The notes beneath the pieces are model-generated. The model was not told where the DNA came from and did no database searches. It saw only the letters and a list, made by a program, of their open reading frames with translations. The position numbers were made by a program, and so were the translations under genes. From NCBI GenBank assembly GCA_903921365.1, contig CAIXPS010000029.1, forward strand, positions 55,400 to 119,399: a stretch of 64,000 nucleotides of DNA, given 5' to 3'. Of the stretch, positions 42,638-50,728 are shown piece after piece (position 1 is the stretch's first letter; every line of letters starts with the position of its first letter). The stretch is from an uncultured bacterium (GTDB taxonomy: Bacteria; Chloroflexota; Anaerolineae; J036; Brachytrichaceae).

Positions 42638-43585
42638 TTACGTTCCCGCCAGCCGCTTGACCACCGGGATGAACTGCTCCATCGGTTCGAAGACGGTGAT
42701 GTACGAGATGCCCAGCTGCTCGCGGCACATCTGCAGCTTCTCGACGACATGATCCACGCTGCCAATCAGCAGGGGGGTTGACTGCAGACAGCGCTCGATG
42801 CTGGCGTCGTCCGCCGGCAGCTCCCAGCCCTTCAGGAGATCCTGCGCTGCCTGGCGGGGATGATCGGTGATGATCGGAGTCTGTGCCAGGAGATTTAGTT
42901 CCAGCGCCGCGAAGCGCTCGCCCGCTGCCTCGCGCACCCACGCCACCTTCTGCTCCGTGGCCTCAGTCGACAGGCTGGTGAAATCGAGCCATCCATCACG
43001 CGTGGTGCGGATATTGATGCTGACGATGTCGGCTTCACGCCCGGCAAACGACAGGATGCGCCGGCTGCCGCCGCCGATCACGATTGACGGGTGCGGCTTC
43101 TGGAACGGGCTGGGCTGGCCTTTCAAGCCGCGCACGTTGTAATAGCGACCGCTGAAATCGAAAGGCTCTCCCGTGAAATAACCCTTGATGACATGTATCG
43201 CCTCTTCCAAGCGGCTCACGCGCACACTGGGCGGGTCCAGCGGGATGCCCGACATGGCGTAGTCTTCCTTGTACCAACCCGTGCCCAGGCCCAGTTCCAA
43301 CCGGCCGTCGGACAATAGGTCGATCATGGCCGCCTCCTGGGCCAGGACAACAGGATGGCGGAAATCGTTCCCGAACATGGCGCTGCCGATCTTTAGCTTA
43401 CTCGTTGCTTCTGCAACAGTCACCATACAGGCAATTGGGGCTGTGTTGAACATGGGATGATCAGAGAACAACACCGAGGAATAGCCGGCATCTTCGATCG
43501 CACGGGCGCGATCATGCCAGCTCTGGCGCGTTGCCCCGCCCGAAGGACCAAGGATACCGAATCGGAAGGGACGTAGTTTGTTCAT
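42638..43585 (-). CDS. LLM-class F420-dependent oxidoreductase
   Basis: A 315-residue paralogue of the 41355 protein. It starts MNKLRPFRFGILGPSGGA (ATG at 43585; the frame extends four codons further). GRLELGLGTGWYKEDYAMSG and PHPSIVIGGGSRRILSFAGREADIVS are conserved, as is the end VVKRLAGT. The pair arose by tandem duplication. It lies 8 bases from the DinB gene stop codon in the same direction, so the two are likely co-transcribed. Substrate unknown. Confidence 0.88.
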   Translation of the reverse strand: MNKLRPFRFGILGPSGGATRQSWHDRARAIEDAGYSSVLFSDHPMFNTAPIACMVTVAEATSKLKIGSAMFGNDFRHPVVLAQEAAMIDLLSDGRLELGLGTGWYKEDYAMSGIPLDPPSVRVSRLEEAIHVIKGYFTGEPFDFSGRYYNVRGLKGQPSPFQKPHPSIVIGGGSRRILSFAGREADIVSINIRTTRDGWLDFTSLSTEATEQKVAWVREAAGERFAALELNLLAQTPIITDHPRQAAQDLLKGWELPADDASIERCLQSTPLLIGSVDHVVEKLQMCREQLGISYITVFEPMEQFIPVVKRLAGT

Positions 43586-43593
43586 GGATACCC

Positions 43594-44187
43594 TCACTTT
43601 TCCGGCGACCCCAGCAAGCTGAGAATGACATCTGCCTCGCTGAAATGCACCCAGTTATGCGTCAGCCCCATGTAGCCCAGAAAGAAACCTTTGCTTCTGT
43701 CAGGCATTCCGGCCCAATAGTCTTCCCCCCACTTTCCCGCTTCTCGTAACATGCCATCCTCACGGACCACCTGCCGGATGTAGTCAGCATCGTTCACCTC
43801 ATCGAGGTCCTCGGGAGATAGCGTCTCAACAATCGACCGCGTGTGCTTCTCGACAGCAGCCCAGTAGTCCTTCAAGGCTTCCAGATTGACCCTGCTGCTT
43901 AGTTCGCTGACTTCAGCGACGGTCATCCCGACGCCAAAGTCTGAATCCGGCACATTGATCCGCTCAGCCCACCCTTCGTTGAAGAAGAGCTGCGGGCAAT
44001 GACCCACAAAGCGGCTCACGGCAACATCCTCCGCACGCGCCATGTGCCAGAGCAACCAGGCGATGGTGTTGAGTCCTGTGATCGGGCTTTTGCGCACCTG
44101 CTCCGCTCCGGCTGTGTTGACGATACCCTCAATCATGCGCGAATGCACTGGCTCGTAACGGATGAGAAAGAATCGATTAGCGTTCAT
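43594..44187 (-). CDS. DinB-superfamily protein
   Basis: A 197-residue four-helix-bundle protein of the DinB / YfiT-like type. An N-terminal helix (FLIRYEPVHSRMIEGIVN) is followed by a helix with WLLWHMARAEDVAVSRF carrying a candidate metal-ligand His, and the C-terminal THNWVHFSEADVIL carries a second. These Zn/Ni-binding enzymes transfer thiol cofactors or act as hydrolases. The start at 44187 was chosen because homologues begin with an RYE segment; the long N-terminal extension of the open frame reads through a remnant. It may need mycothiol- or bacillithiol-like cofactors, unproven. Confidence 0.8.
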   Translation of the reverse strand: MNANRFFLIRYEPVHSRMIEGIVNTAGAEQVRKSPITGLNTIAWLLWHMARAEDVAVSRFVGHCPQLFFNEGWAERINVPDSDFGVGMTVAEVSELSSRVNLEALKDYWAAVEKHTRSIVETLSPEDLDEVNDADYIRQVVREDGMLREAGKWGEDYWAGMPDRSKGFFLGYMGLTHNWVHFSEADVILSLLGSPEK

Positions 44188-44338
44188 TGTGATTCTCCAA
44201 AAAGGCGCAGTGTCGTCGTCGCATCGGCGACAAGTGCGGTAACGAAACGGCGACCTGGTACTCGCGCCCGACAATCGTTGAGTGAACCCTGCGGTCTTCA
44301 GTGTTAAACAGGCTGACTCGTGGGTATTTGGCACTCAT
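44177..44338 (-). pseudogene. chimeric remnant: esterase N-terminus joined to LLM oxidoreductase fragment
   Basis: A 53-codon frame with its own ribosome binding site (GGAGGAA) starts MSAKYPRVSLFNTEDRRVHS and continues TIVGREYQVAVSLP, the N-terminus of Fes/YieL-type esterases. It then breaks at about 44228 into DNA that closely matches an internal LLM stretch (compare 42105-42135), read in another frame. It ends 11 bases inside the DinB gene. It appears to be the scar of two rearranged genes and might still be translated as a leader ahead of DinB. Confidence 0.6.
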
Positions 44339-44378
44339 TCTTTGTATTCCTCCGGAACTATTGTTGTCATCGTGTGGG

Positions 44379-44813
44379 TCAACTTATGTCGGGCGCAGCT
44401 TTAGGATTTACACCCATCTGGATCAGCATGTCGGTCCAGTTGCTCTCGTACATGTCAGAGACTATTTTGCCATTCACGACCTTGCTGATAGAGATGCCTC
44501 TGTAGGTGAATGGTTTGCCGGTTGGCGGCCCCCAGCCTCCCAGGGAGGGGTTAAAAGTTGGCCCAATGTTGGCGCCGGTCCATGTCCAACGTGTCGCTAC
44601 CATGTCGCCCTCGGCAATCATGTCAAGGATTGTCATTTTGAAATCCGGGACGAACTTGCGGAGTTCCAGGCAAAACGCCTTCATCCCGTGCTGTGAGCCG
44701 CCTTCCATAAAATCAACCGGCGAGAAGTATTCGTCAAAGACAGCAACATTACCCTTATTCCACGCTTCGTCATTAAACCTTCGTACGATCTCTTTATTCT
44801 CTTCGAGTGACAT
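44379..44813 (-). CDS. SnoaL-like ester cyclase / polyketide cyclase-type protein
   Basis: A 144-residue NTF2-fold protein starting MSLEENKEIVRRFNDEAWNK. It contains FVPDFKMTILDMIAEGDMVATRWTW, with the Asp of SnoaL-like cyclases, and GKPFTYRGISISKVVNGKIV. The same opening (MSxEENKxIxR) recurs in the genes at 44844 and 47833, so all three are paralogues. It lies 30 bases downstream of the 44844 gene and should share its promoter at 45289. Ligand and reaction unknown; members cyclise polyketides or bind small hydrophobic molecules. Confidence 0.85.
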   Translation of the reverse strand: MSLEENKEIVRRFNDEAWNKGNVAVFDEYFSPVDFMEGGSQHGMKAFCLELRKFVPDFKMTILDMIAEGDMVATRWTWTGANIGPTFNPSLGGWGPPTGKPFTYRGISISKVVNGKIVSDMYESNWTDMLIQMGVNPKAAPDIS

Positions 44814-44843
44814 ATTGGTCTCCTGTTGATTTGCGAAGTCAAG

Positions 44844-45239
44844 TTAATTGCCGCCTGCCTTTTCCATCATCTCCGTGTAGTTGCTGACAGACCAATCTAC
44901 AACAATCTTTCCATCTCGGATGGTGTAGATCGAAACGCCAGTAACATTAAACGATGATCCTATTGGCCACCCCTGGAGTGTCGCGCTGGAAGATTGAACC
45001 GTGCCGGTCGTTGTCCAACGCAACATAACACGTTCCCCCTCCGCCAGTAACTCGTCAATGTTAAGTTGCATGTCATGCACTACCGCACGCGCTTCTGTGA
45101 CATTCACTTTGAATTCCTGTGGAGAGACACCACCCAATAGGCAGCCAGGTGCTGCGAGTTGGTCGATTACTTCAACCTTTCCGTCATTCCATGCATTGTT
45201 AAAACAGCGAACGATCTCTTTATTCTCTTCGATTGACAT
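44844..45239 (-). CDS. SnoaL-like ester cyclase-type protein
   Basis: A 131-residue NTF2-fold protein. The opening is MSIEENKEIVRCFNNAWND; then ARAVVHDMQLNIDELLAEGE and RVMLRWTTTGTVQSSS, ending GKIVVDWSVSNYTEMMEKAG. It is the first gene behind the CTGTCAG-type promoter element at 45289-45344, whose -10-like hexamer is about 50 bases upstream of the ATG. It heads a likely operon with 44379. The divergently transcribed XRE/NB-ARC/TPR regulator starts about 170 bases away. Confidence 0.85.
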   Translation of the reverse strand: MSIEENKEIVRCFNNAWNDGKVEVIDQLAAPGCLLGGVSPQEFKVNVTEARAVVHDMQLNIDELLAEGERVMLRWTTTGTVQSSSATLQGWPIGSSFNVTGVSIYTIRDGKIVVDWSVSNYTEMMEKAGGN

Positions 45240-45288
45240 AGTTATCTCTTATAGAACGAACCTTTTGGTCATTGAACAACTCTGGAAC

Positions 45289-45344
45289 ATCGTACGACTT
45301 TCACGGCTCGAAAAGCTGCCATTTCCTGACAGTTGGGCTGACAA
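45289..45344 (-). promoter_or_regulatory. CTGTCAG-type promoter element, site 1
   Basis: Read on the minus strand: CTGTCAG (45332-45326), with a second heptamer TTGTCAG 12 bases upstream (45344-45338), then GGAAATGGCAGCTTTTC, then TACGAT at 45294-45289. The GGCAGC block and TACGAT are exactly 20 bases apart. It precedes the SnoaL-like gene at 45239. It has the same order and -10 spacing as sites 2-4 (48277, 52146, 61462). Confidence 0.75.
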
Positions 45345-45366
45345 TCATCTGCGCTGGTCGCTATAC
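45338..45366 (+). promoter_or_regulatory. candidate promoter of the XRE/NB-ARC/TPR regulator
   Basis: On the plus strand CTGACA (45338-45343) and CTATAC (45361-45366) are 17 bases apart, a plausible -35/-10 pair. The -35 overlaps the outer CTGTCAG heptamer of site 1, so a protein bound there would affect both directions. Confidence 0.45.
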
Positions 45367-45407
45367 CGGAGTAGAATCCCTACTCTGGACGGACGGACAC
45401 CATAGGC

Positions 45408-47855
45408 ATGCCAGAACAAGAAACCAGTTCGTTTACAACCTTTGGCGCGATGCTGAAGTACCTGCGGCGGCGCGCGCGGTTGACGCAACGCGAGTTGGGT
45501 ATCGCCGTGGGTTACTCCGAGTCGCAGATCACGCGCATGGAAAACGATCAGCGCAATCCCGATCCCACCGCTATTGAAGCCCAGTTTATCGATGCCCTGC
45601 GACTTGACCATGATTCCTCCATTCAATTGATGGCGCTGGCCAGAAAGGCCTCTGCCAGCGGAAAACCGGCGCTCGTGCAATCGAACGAGCCCATCGCGCT
45701 GTCCGCGCCGCAAAACCATCAGAGGATCACCAACCTGCCCGCGCCATTGACGCACTTCATCGGTCGCGAGCACGAAGTCGCTGACATTACGAGTCTCCTG
45801 CAGGAACACCGACTCGTCACGCTGACCGGCTCCGGCGGCGTGGGCAAGACCCGCCTGGCGATTGAAGTCGGCGCCGGCCTGCTGGATCAGTACCACGATG
45901 GCGTCTGGCTGTCTGAATTGGCGCCCCTTGGCGATCCGGAACCGTTAACCAACACCGTCGCAGCAGTGTTTGGCCTGCAGACGATGAGCCGCCCGGCGTT
46001 GACCGTCTTGATCGAGCACTTGACCGACCAGCACACCCTGCTCATACTGGACAACTGCGAACACCTCATCGTGGCATGTGCCCGGCTCGCATTTGCGCTG
46101 CTGCAGGCCTGCCCACGGCTGCACATCCTGGCCACCAGCCGCGAAGTGTTGAATATCCCAGGCGAGGTCGCCTGGCGTGTGCCTCCGCTGGCGATGGACA
46201 AGGCAGTCCAGCTGTTCGCTGAACGCGCAAGCGCAGTCAAACCTGACTTCGCGGTCACTCCGGCGAACAGCACCTGGGTGACCCATATCTGCCAGCGGTT
46301 GGACGACATGCCGCTGGCCATCGAACTCGCGGCCGCCCGCATGCGCACCTTCTCGATCGAGGAACTCGCCGCGCGCATGGACGACATCTTCCGGTTGCTC
46401 ACCGGCGGCAGTCGCACGTCATTGCCGCGCCACCAGACGCTGCGCGCCGCCATTGAGTGGAGCTATCGCCTGTTGCCCGATGATGAGCGCACCTTACTGC
46501 ATGGGTTATCGGTCTTCGCCGGCGGCTGGACGCTGGAGGCCGCCGAAGCCATCCACGGTGCGGGTGTGCTGGAGCATCTCGACCAATTGGTGAATAAGTC
46601 GCTGGTGACGGCAACAATCGACGAGGCGACCGGCGCGTCGCGCTACAACATGCTGGAGGCGATCCGCCAGTATGCCGGTGAGATGGCGTCACATTCTGAC
46701 GCGACACCGACCAAAGCGTTACGGCAACGCCACATGGAGTACTTCGCTGACCTGGCTCAGGCCGGGTTGTTGAATATCCTGGATGAAACATGGCACTGGA
46801 AATGGAACGCCGACTTAGCGACGGAGTTAGATAACACACGCGCTGCGTTGAACTGGGCCAAACAAACCGGCGCATGGCAGTTGGGTTGGCGATTAATCAC
46901 CGGAATGCTCGGTATTTGGACAGTGCGCGGGTATGGGGATGAGTTGATTCGCTGGATCGAAGCTATCATCCTGTCCCATCCTGAAGTCAGTGATCATATG
47001 CGCGGCCAGGTGTTGACAGTGATCGGTCGTCTGTGCTACACCAAAGGCGATGTGAATGAGAGCATTGCCAGATACCGCGCAGCATCGGAACTGGCGCATC
47101 ACCTTTCAGACGAATCGTTGATGCTTGAAGCTGACCAATACCTGGGATTCCTGTCTCCGGATCATGACTATTCAACCCTCTTGTTGAATACTGTCATCGA
47201 GTTGGCGCATCATACCGGTCGAAAAAGTCGCGAGTCCCTGGCGCTATCCCATCTCGGCGCTCGGTTGCGTCTGATGGGCGATCTGAAACAGGCCTTCATT
47301 GCATTGACCGAGAGCGTGAGACTGGCGCGTGAAACTCGAAGCGCCGGCGCCATTGCGGGCGCATTGGGACCCATGGGGCGGCTACTCCTCGAACAGGGAG
47401 ATTACACGCGCGCGCGCGCTGTGCTTGAAGAAAGCGTCATGCTCAATCGTCAGGAAGGCCTGCGCGGCTGGTTGGGGTATGACCTGGAAAACCTGGCAGA
47501 GGTTGGACTACGCCAAGGCGATAACGCGCTCGTGAAGCGCATGCTTGCCGAGGTCATTCCTTACTATCATCAGATTGACGACCTTGGACGTGTCGCGCGT
47601 GGACTGGCTGCGGCCGCCGGGCTGGCACAGATGCATGGCCAACTCGCGCAGGCTGTGCGCCTGCTGGGTGCTGCATCTGCCATCCAACGCGACCACCACA
47701 CCCATGGGATATTTGAATCCGACGTGTCTGCCGAATATAAACGACGCCTGCCCGCGTTGCGCGCCGCCCTCGCCCCTGCGGATTTCGAGGCCGCCTGGGC
47801 AGAAGGGCAGACGCTGTCGCTTAGTCAGGCGATCACTGAGGCGCTAGCGGTGTAA
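45408..47855 (+). CDS. XRE-HTH / NB-ARC ATPase / TPR transcriptional regulator
   Basis: An 815-residue STAND-type signalling protein. An N-terminal XRE helix-turn-helix (residues 12-70) includes LTQRELGIAVGYSESQITRM. The ATPase follows, with P-loop GSGGVGKTRLA near residue 140, Walker B LLILDNCEH near 213, the R-rich LATSREVL sensor, and winged-helix GLSVFAGGWTLEAAEAIHG. A TPR-like alpha-helical C-terminal part runs from about 450 to 815. Such proteins switch on ATP binding when the sensor domain detects a ligand. Its promoter region holds the first CTGTCAG element. It overlaps the convergent SnoaL gene at 47833 by 23 bases. Regulation of the neighbouring genes is inference. Confidence 0.88.
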   Translation: MPEQETSSFTTFGAMLKYLRRRARLTQRELGIAVGYSESQITRMENDQRNPDPTAIEAQFIDALRLDHDSSIQLMALARKASASGKPALVQSNEPIALSAPQNHQRITNLPAPLTHFIGREHEVADITSLLQEHRLVTLTGSGGVGKTRLAIEVGAGLLDQYHDGVWLSELAPLGDPEPLTNTVAAVFGLQTMSRPALTVLIEHLTDQHTLLILDNCEHLIVACARLAFALLQACPRLHILATSREVLNIPGEVAWRVPPLAMDKAVQLFAERASAVKPDFAVTPANSTWVTHICQRLDDMPLAIELAAARMRTFSIEELAARMDDIFRLLTGGSRTSLPRHQTLRAAIEWSYRLLPDDERTLLHGLSVFAGGWTLEAAEAIHGAGVLEHLDQLVNKSLVTATIDEATGASRYNMLEAIRQYAGEMASHSDATPTKALRQRHMEYFADLAQAGLLNILDETWHWKWNADLATELDNTRAALNWAKQTGAWQLGWRLITGMLGIWTVRGYGDELIRWIEAIILSHPEVSDHMRGQVLTVIGRLCYTKGDVNESIARYRAASELAHHLSDESLMLEADQYLGFLSPDHDYSTLLLNTVIELAHHTGRKSRESLALSHLGARLRLMGDLKQAFIALTESVRLARETRSAGAIAGALGPMGRLLLEQGDYTRARAVLEESVMLNRQEGLRGWLGYDLENLAEVGLRQGDNALVKRMLAEVIPYYHQIDDLGRVARGLAAAAGLAQMHGQLAQAVRLLGAASAIQRDHHTHGIFESDVSAEYKRRLPALRAALAPADFEAAWAEGQTLSLSQAITEALAV

Positions 47856-48225
47856 TCGTCGCGCCGAGTTGCTTCACAATATCAGTGCCATCGGCCAGAT
47901 TGTCCCACTCCATGATTTTGCCATTTTCAATGCGAAAGAAGAATATAACCTTGGCAGACCAGTGTCTACCGGTAGGTGGCAGGCCGTAGGCTTCTCCAGT
48001 ATGAGTGGCGCTATTGATACAGTTCAAGTAGACCCAGTCACCCTCAGCAATCGAATCGATGATTTCTACGTGGTGACCTTCCCATATTACATAAGCAGCT
48101 TGAATACCTTGCTTATTTGATTCGGCAATCCCAGGTGTCATAAGTTCGTCAAACGCAGCATAGTTTTGTTGATTGACTGCTTCGATCCATTTACGAGCGA
48201 TCCGTTTATTCTCTTCAATTGACAT
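47833..48225 (-). CDS. SnoaL-like ester cyclase-type protein
   Basis: A 130-residue NTF2-fold protein with the opening MSIEENKRIARKWIEAVNQQ. It contains PGIAESNKQGIQAAYVIWEG and HHVEIIDSIAEGDWVYLNC, and ends GKIMEWDNLADGTDIVKQLG. The start at 48225 was chosen by homology to the paralogues at 44379 and 44844; the long frame upstream reads through the promoter. It has its own copy of the CTGTCAG element (48277-48332). Its 3' end overlaps the convergent regulator gene by 23 bases. Confidence 0.85.
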   Translation of the reverse strand: MSIEENKRIARKWIEAVNQQNYAAFDELMTPGIAESNKQGIQAAYVIWEGHHVEIIDSIAEGDWVYLNCINSATHTGEAYGLPPTGRHWSAKVIFFFRIENGKIMEWDNLADGTDIVKQLGATITPLAPQ

Positions 48226-48276
48226 GGCTTCTTTTCCTTTTTGATGAATTATGGGTTTCCACTCAAACCCGCGTTC

Positions 48277-48332
48277 ACTATACCGAGAAGTTTTACGGAA
48301 AAGCTGCCATTTCCTGACAGTTTTGCTGACAG
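48277..48332 (-). promoter_or_regulatory. CTGTCAG-type promoter element, site 2
   Basis: On the minus strand: two CTGTCAG heptamers 12 bases apart (48332-48326 and 48320-48314), then GGAAATGGCAGCTTTTC, then TATAGT at 48282-48277, 20 bases after GGCAGC. The outer heptamer also forms the palindrome CTGACA-G-TGTCAG (48326-48338). It precedes the SnoaL-like gene at 48225. Second-best preserved of the four after site 1. Confidence 0.75.
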
Positions 48333-48425
48333 TGTCAGTCGCGCAGGTCGGCGTTACCACGCAAGGCGAGATAGCGACAGAAAGCGTCGGGCGGTACAAT
48401 ACGTCAGGATTCAGGAATAACACGC

Positions 48426-48446
48426 ATCGACCGATTGGCGGTCGAT
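48426..48446. promoter_or_regulatory. inverted repeat upstream of gnd
   Basis: ATCGACCG (48426-48433) and CGGTCGAT (48439-48446) are perfect 8-base arms with a 5-base loop. It lies 42 bases before the gnd start and may be an operator or leader hairpin. Confidence 0.45.
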
Positions 48447-48488
48447 AAGAACTGGACACTTTGATTTCTCTTTTGTGGTGAGGGAACT

Positions 48489-49952
48489 ATGACACAAGCA
48501 GACATCGCCCTGATCGGCCTGGCCGTGATGGGGCAAAACCTGGTAATGAATATGGCGGATCACGGTTTTACTGTGGCCGTCTTCAATCGCACAACTTCTG
48601 TGGTCGATGAGTTTGTCAACGGCACGGCGAAGGGAAAGAGCATCATCGGCGCACACTCGTTGCCTGAGCTGGTCGCGGCGCTGAAGCGACCGCGCCGGGT
48701 GATGATGCTGGTGAAGGCCGGTCAACCGGTGGACGACTTTATCGAGAAACTGATCCCGTTGCTCGAACCCGGCGACATCATCATCGACGGCGGCAACTCG
48801 AACTATGAAGACAGCATTCGGCGCACGGCCTATGTCGAGTCCAAGGGGCTGATGTTTATCGGCACCGGCGTCTCGGGCGGCGAGGAAGGCGCGCGGAACG
48901 GGCCGTCGATAATGCCCGGCGGCTCGCCGGCAGCATGGCCGCACGTCCAGCCCATTTTCCAGGCGATCGCGGCCAAGGTGCCTGAAGGAGATCCGAACGG
49001 CGCGCCGTGCTGCGAATGGGTGGGCGAGAACGGCGCCGGCCACTTCGTCAAGATGGTGCACAACGGCATCGAGTACGGCGACATGCAGATCATCGCCGAG
49101 GCCTATCAAATCATGAAGGAAGGCCTGGGGATGAGCAATGCCGAGATGAGCGCTGCCCTGGGCCAGTGGAATAAGGGCGTGCTGGATTCGTACCTGATCG
49201 AGATCACGCGCGACATCCTGTCCTATCATGACGAGCAGGGCGAGGCCGTGGTCGACAAAATCCTGGACAGCGCGGGGCAGAAGGGCACCGGCAAATGGAC
49301 CGCCGACTCGGCCCTGGAGCAAGGCACACCGTTGACACTGGTGAGTGAAGCAGTATTCGCGCGATCGCTGTCGTCGCTGGTGAATGAGCGCGCCGCAGCG
49401 TCGAAGGTGCTGAGCGGGCCAACCGGGCAATACACGGGCGACCGCGCTGCGTTGCTGGCGGATCTGGAGCAGGCGGTCTATGCGGCCAAGATCGTGTCGT
49501 ATGCGCAGGGCTATATGCTGATGCGCGCGGCGGCGGATACCTATAAGTGGCATCTCAACCTGGGCGGGATTGCGCTGATGTGGCGCGGCGGCTGCATCAT
49601 CCGCTCGGTCTTCCTGGGCAAGATAAAGGACGCGTTCGACGCCGACCCTGATCTGTCAAACCTGATGCTGGCGCCCTACTTCCAGCAGGCGCTGGCCGTC
49701 GCCGGTGACGCGTGGCGTCGCGCCGTGGCAACCGCGATACAACTGGGCATCCCCACACCGGCGATGTCGAGCGCACTGGCGTTTTACGACGGCTACCGCC
49801 GCGGACGACTGCCGGCCAACCTGACTCAGGCGCAACGCGACTATTTCGGCGCGCACACGTATGAGCGCATCGACCGACCGCGCGGACAGTTCTTTCACAC
49901 GAACTGGACCGGCCACGGCGGCGATGTGACAGCGCGAACGTATCAGGCGTAG
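48489..49952 (+). CDS. gnd: 6-phosphogluconate dehydrogenase, decarboxylating
   Basis: A 487-residue pentose-phosphate-pathway enzyme that oxidatively decarboxylates 6-phosphogluconate to ribulose 5-phosphate with NADP. The Rossmann motif is IALIGLAVMGQNLVMNMADHG, with Asn-Arg-Thr in the NADP-ribose position. LVKAGQPVDDFI and IIIDGGNSNYEDS, the substrate-binding SGGEEGARNGPSIMPGG, and the catalytic Lys/Asn pair in HFVKMVHNGIEYGDMQ are all intact. C-terminal AYDGYRRGRLPANL-type sequence reads as FYDGYRRGRLPANLTQAQRD. The length is that of the long enteric-type enzyme. GAGGGA lies before the ATG. Confidence 0.95.
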   Translation: MTQADIALIGLAVMGQNLVMNMADHGFTVAVFNRTTSVVDEFVNGTAKGKSIIGAHSLPELVAALKRPRRVMMLVKAGQPVDDFIEKLIPLLEPGDIIIDGGNSNYEDSIRRTAYVESKGLMFIGTGVSGGEEGARNGPSIMPGGSPAAWPHVQPIFQAIAAKVPEGDPNGAPCCEWVGENGAGHFVKMVHNGIEYGDMQIIAEAYQIMKEGLGMSNAEMSAALGQWNKGVLDSYLIEITRDILSYHDEQGEAVVDKILDSAGQKGTGKWTADSALEQGTPLTLVSEAVFARSLSSLVNERAAASKVLSGPTGQYTGDRAALLADLEQAVYAAKIVSYAQGYMLMRAAADTYKWHLNLGGIALMWRGGCIIRSVFLGKIKDAFDADPDLSNLMLAPYFQQALAVAGDAWRRAVATAIQLGIPTPAMSSALAFYDGYRRGRLPANLTQAQRDYFGAHTYERIDRPRGQFFHTNWTGHGGDVTARTYQA

Positions 49953-50047
49953 AGCGGTTAACGTCATCATCCGTGGGCTGCGTAGATCGACCAGTTCGTT
50001 ACGGGTGCTAAGTTGGTTATCATGTGTTCCTTCGACTTTGTTCCGAG

Positions 50048-50089
50048 GCAGTTGCACTGCCGTCGCGTCCACCGCCGCAGTGCAACTGC
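50048..50089. repeat. 13-bp perfect inverted repeat with extended imperfect arms
   Basis: GCAGTTGCACTGC (50048-50060) and GCAGTGCAACTGC (50077-50089) surround 16 bases. The outer TGTTCC (about 50039) and GGAACA (about 50094) also pair. The gap 49953-50316 holds no gene I can support; this element and the next one fill most of it. Confidence 0.7.
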
Positions 50090-50161
50090 GGCTGGAACAC
50101 TGCGCGGGTTGAAAGAACTTATGACCATCCACTTAGCGATACGGCGCGACAGATGGTGATA

Positions 50162-50245
50162 TCCGGCTAAAGCCTCGGCCTCCTTCGATCGCTCTCGATC
50201 GCCTTTGATCTCCCTTGATCTCTGGAGGATGAAGCTTTAGCTGGA
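50162..50245. repeat. 22-bp imperfect inverted repeat around a 10-bp GATC array
   Basis: Arm 50162-50183 (TCCGGCTAAAGCCTCGGC, then CTCC) pairs with 50224-50245 at about 18 of 22 positions. Between them GATC occurs at 50187, 50197, 50207 and 50217, an exact 10-base period. The 13-mer CCGGCTAAAGCCT of the left arm also occurs at 14603-14615, so this is a dispersed element. Confidence 0.75.
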
Positions 50246-50316
50246 ACTCGCACCTTACCGTGACGTGACTGGTTTGACGGTGACGAGTATGTATTCGCGA
50301 CGCATCACGCGCTATC

Positions 50317-50657
50317 TTACGGTTTGATGAACCACTCCGCCGTCGAACGGACTTCCACCGGCACTCCCCGAATGTCAAAGCCGTCTTCGTTCGCATCGCA
50401 GAGGATCAATGCGCTTTCCACTGGCGCGCCGGGTGCGCCTGGCAAGGCATCGCCTAACGCGCGAACCTCGCGCTCGCGCGTGGCTGCGTTCTTCAGGAGA
50501 CATGCGCCGCCCGCTCGATTTCCGCCAGTTGTGCGCGTTCCGTGCCCGTATCGCACGCCCAGAAAGAATCGAATTGCTCCATGAGCATGGCTTTGATCTG
50601 GCTTTTCGACCAACAGGAATTCCAGTAGTCTTCACTCACACCGAAATGATATGGCAT
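50317..50657 (-). pseudogene. frameshifted small gene of unknown function
   Basis: From ATG 50657 a 54-codon frame encodes MPYHFGVSEDYWNSCWSKSQ and ends with TGA at 50493. At that point another frame continues without a stop and encodes LLKNAATREREVRALGDALP and VPVEVRSTAEWFIKP, up to TAA at 50317. Together they look like one protein of about 112 residues broken by one frameshift. Two overlapping small genes are an alternative. No family recognised. Confidence 0.55.
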
Positions 50658-50728
50658 TAGTTCTCACTGTCAATGAAAACTATTGGATAAAACGCCTTGT
50701 CTGACTGTGCCTATGCAGGCGTCCGGGC

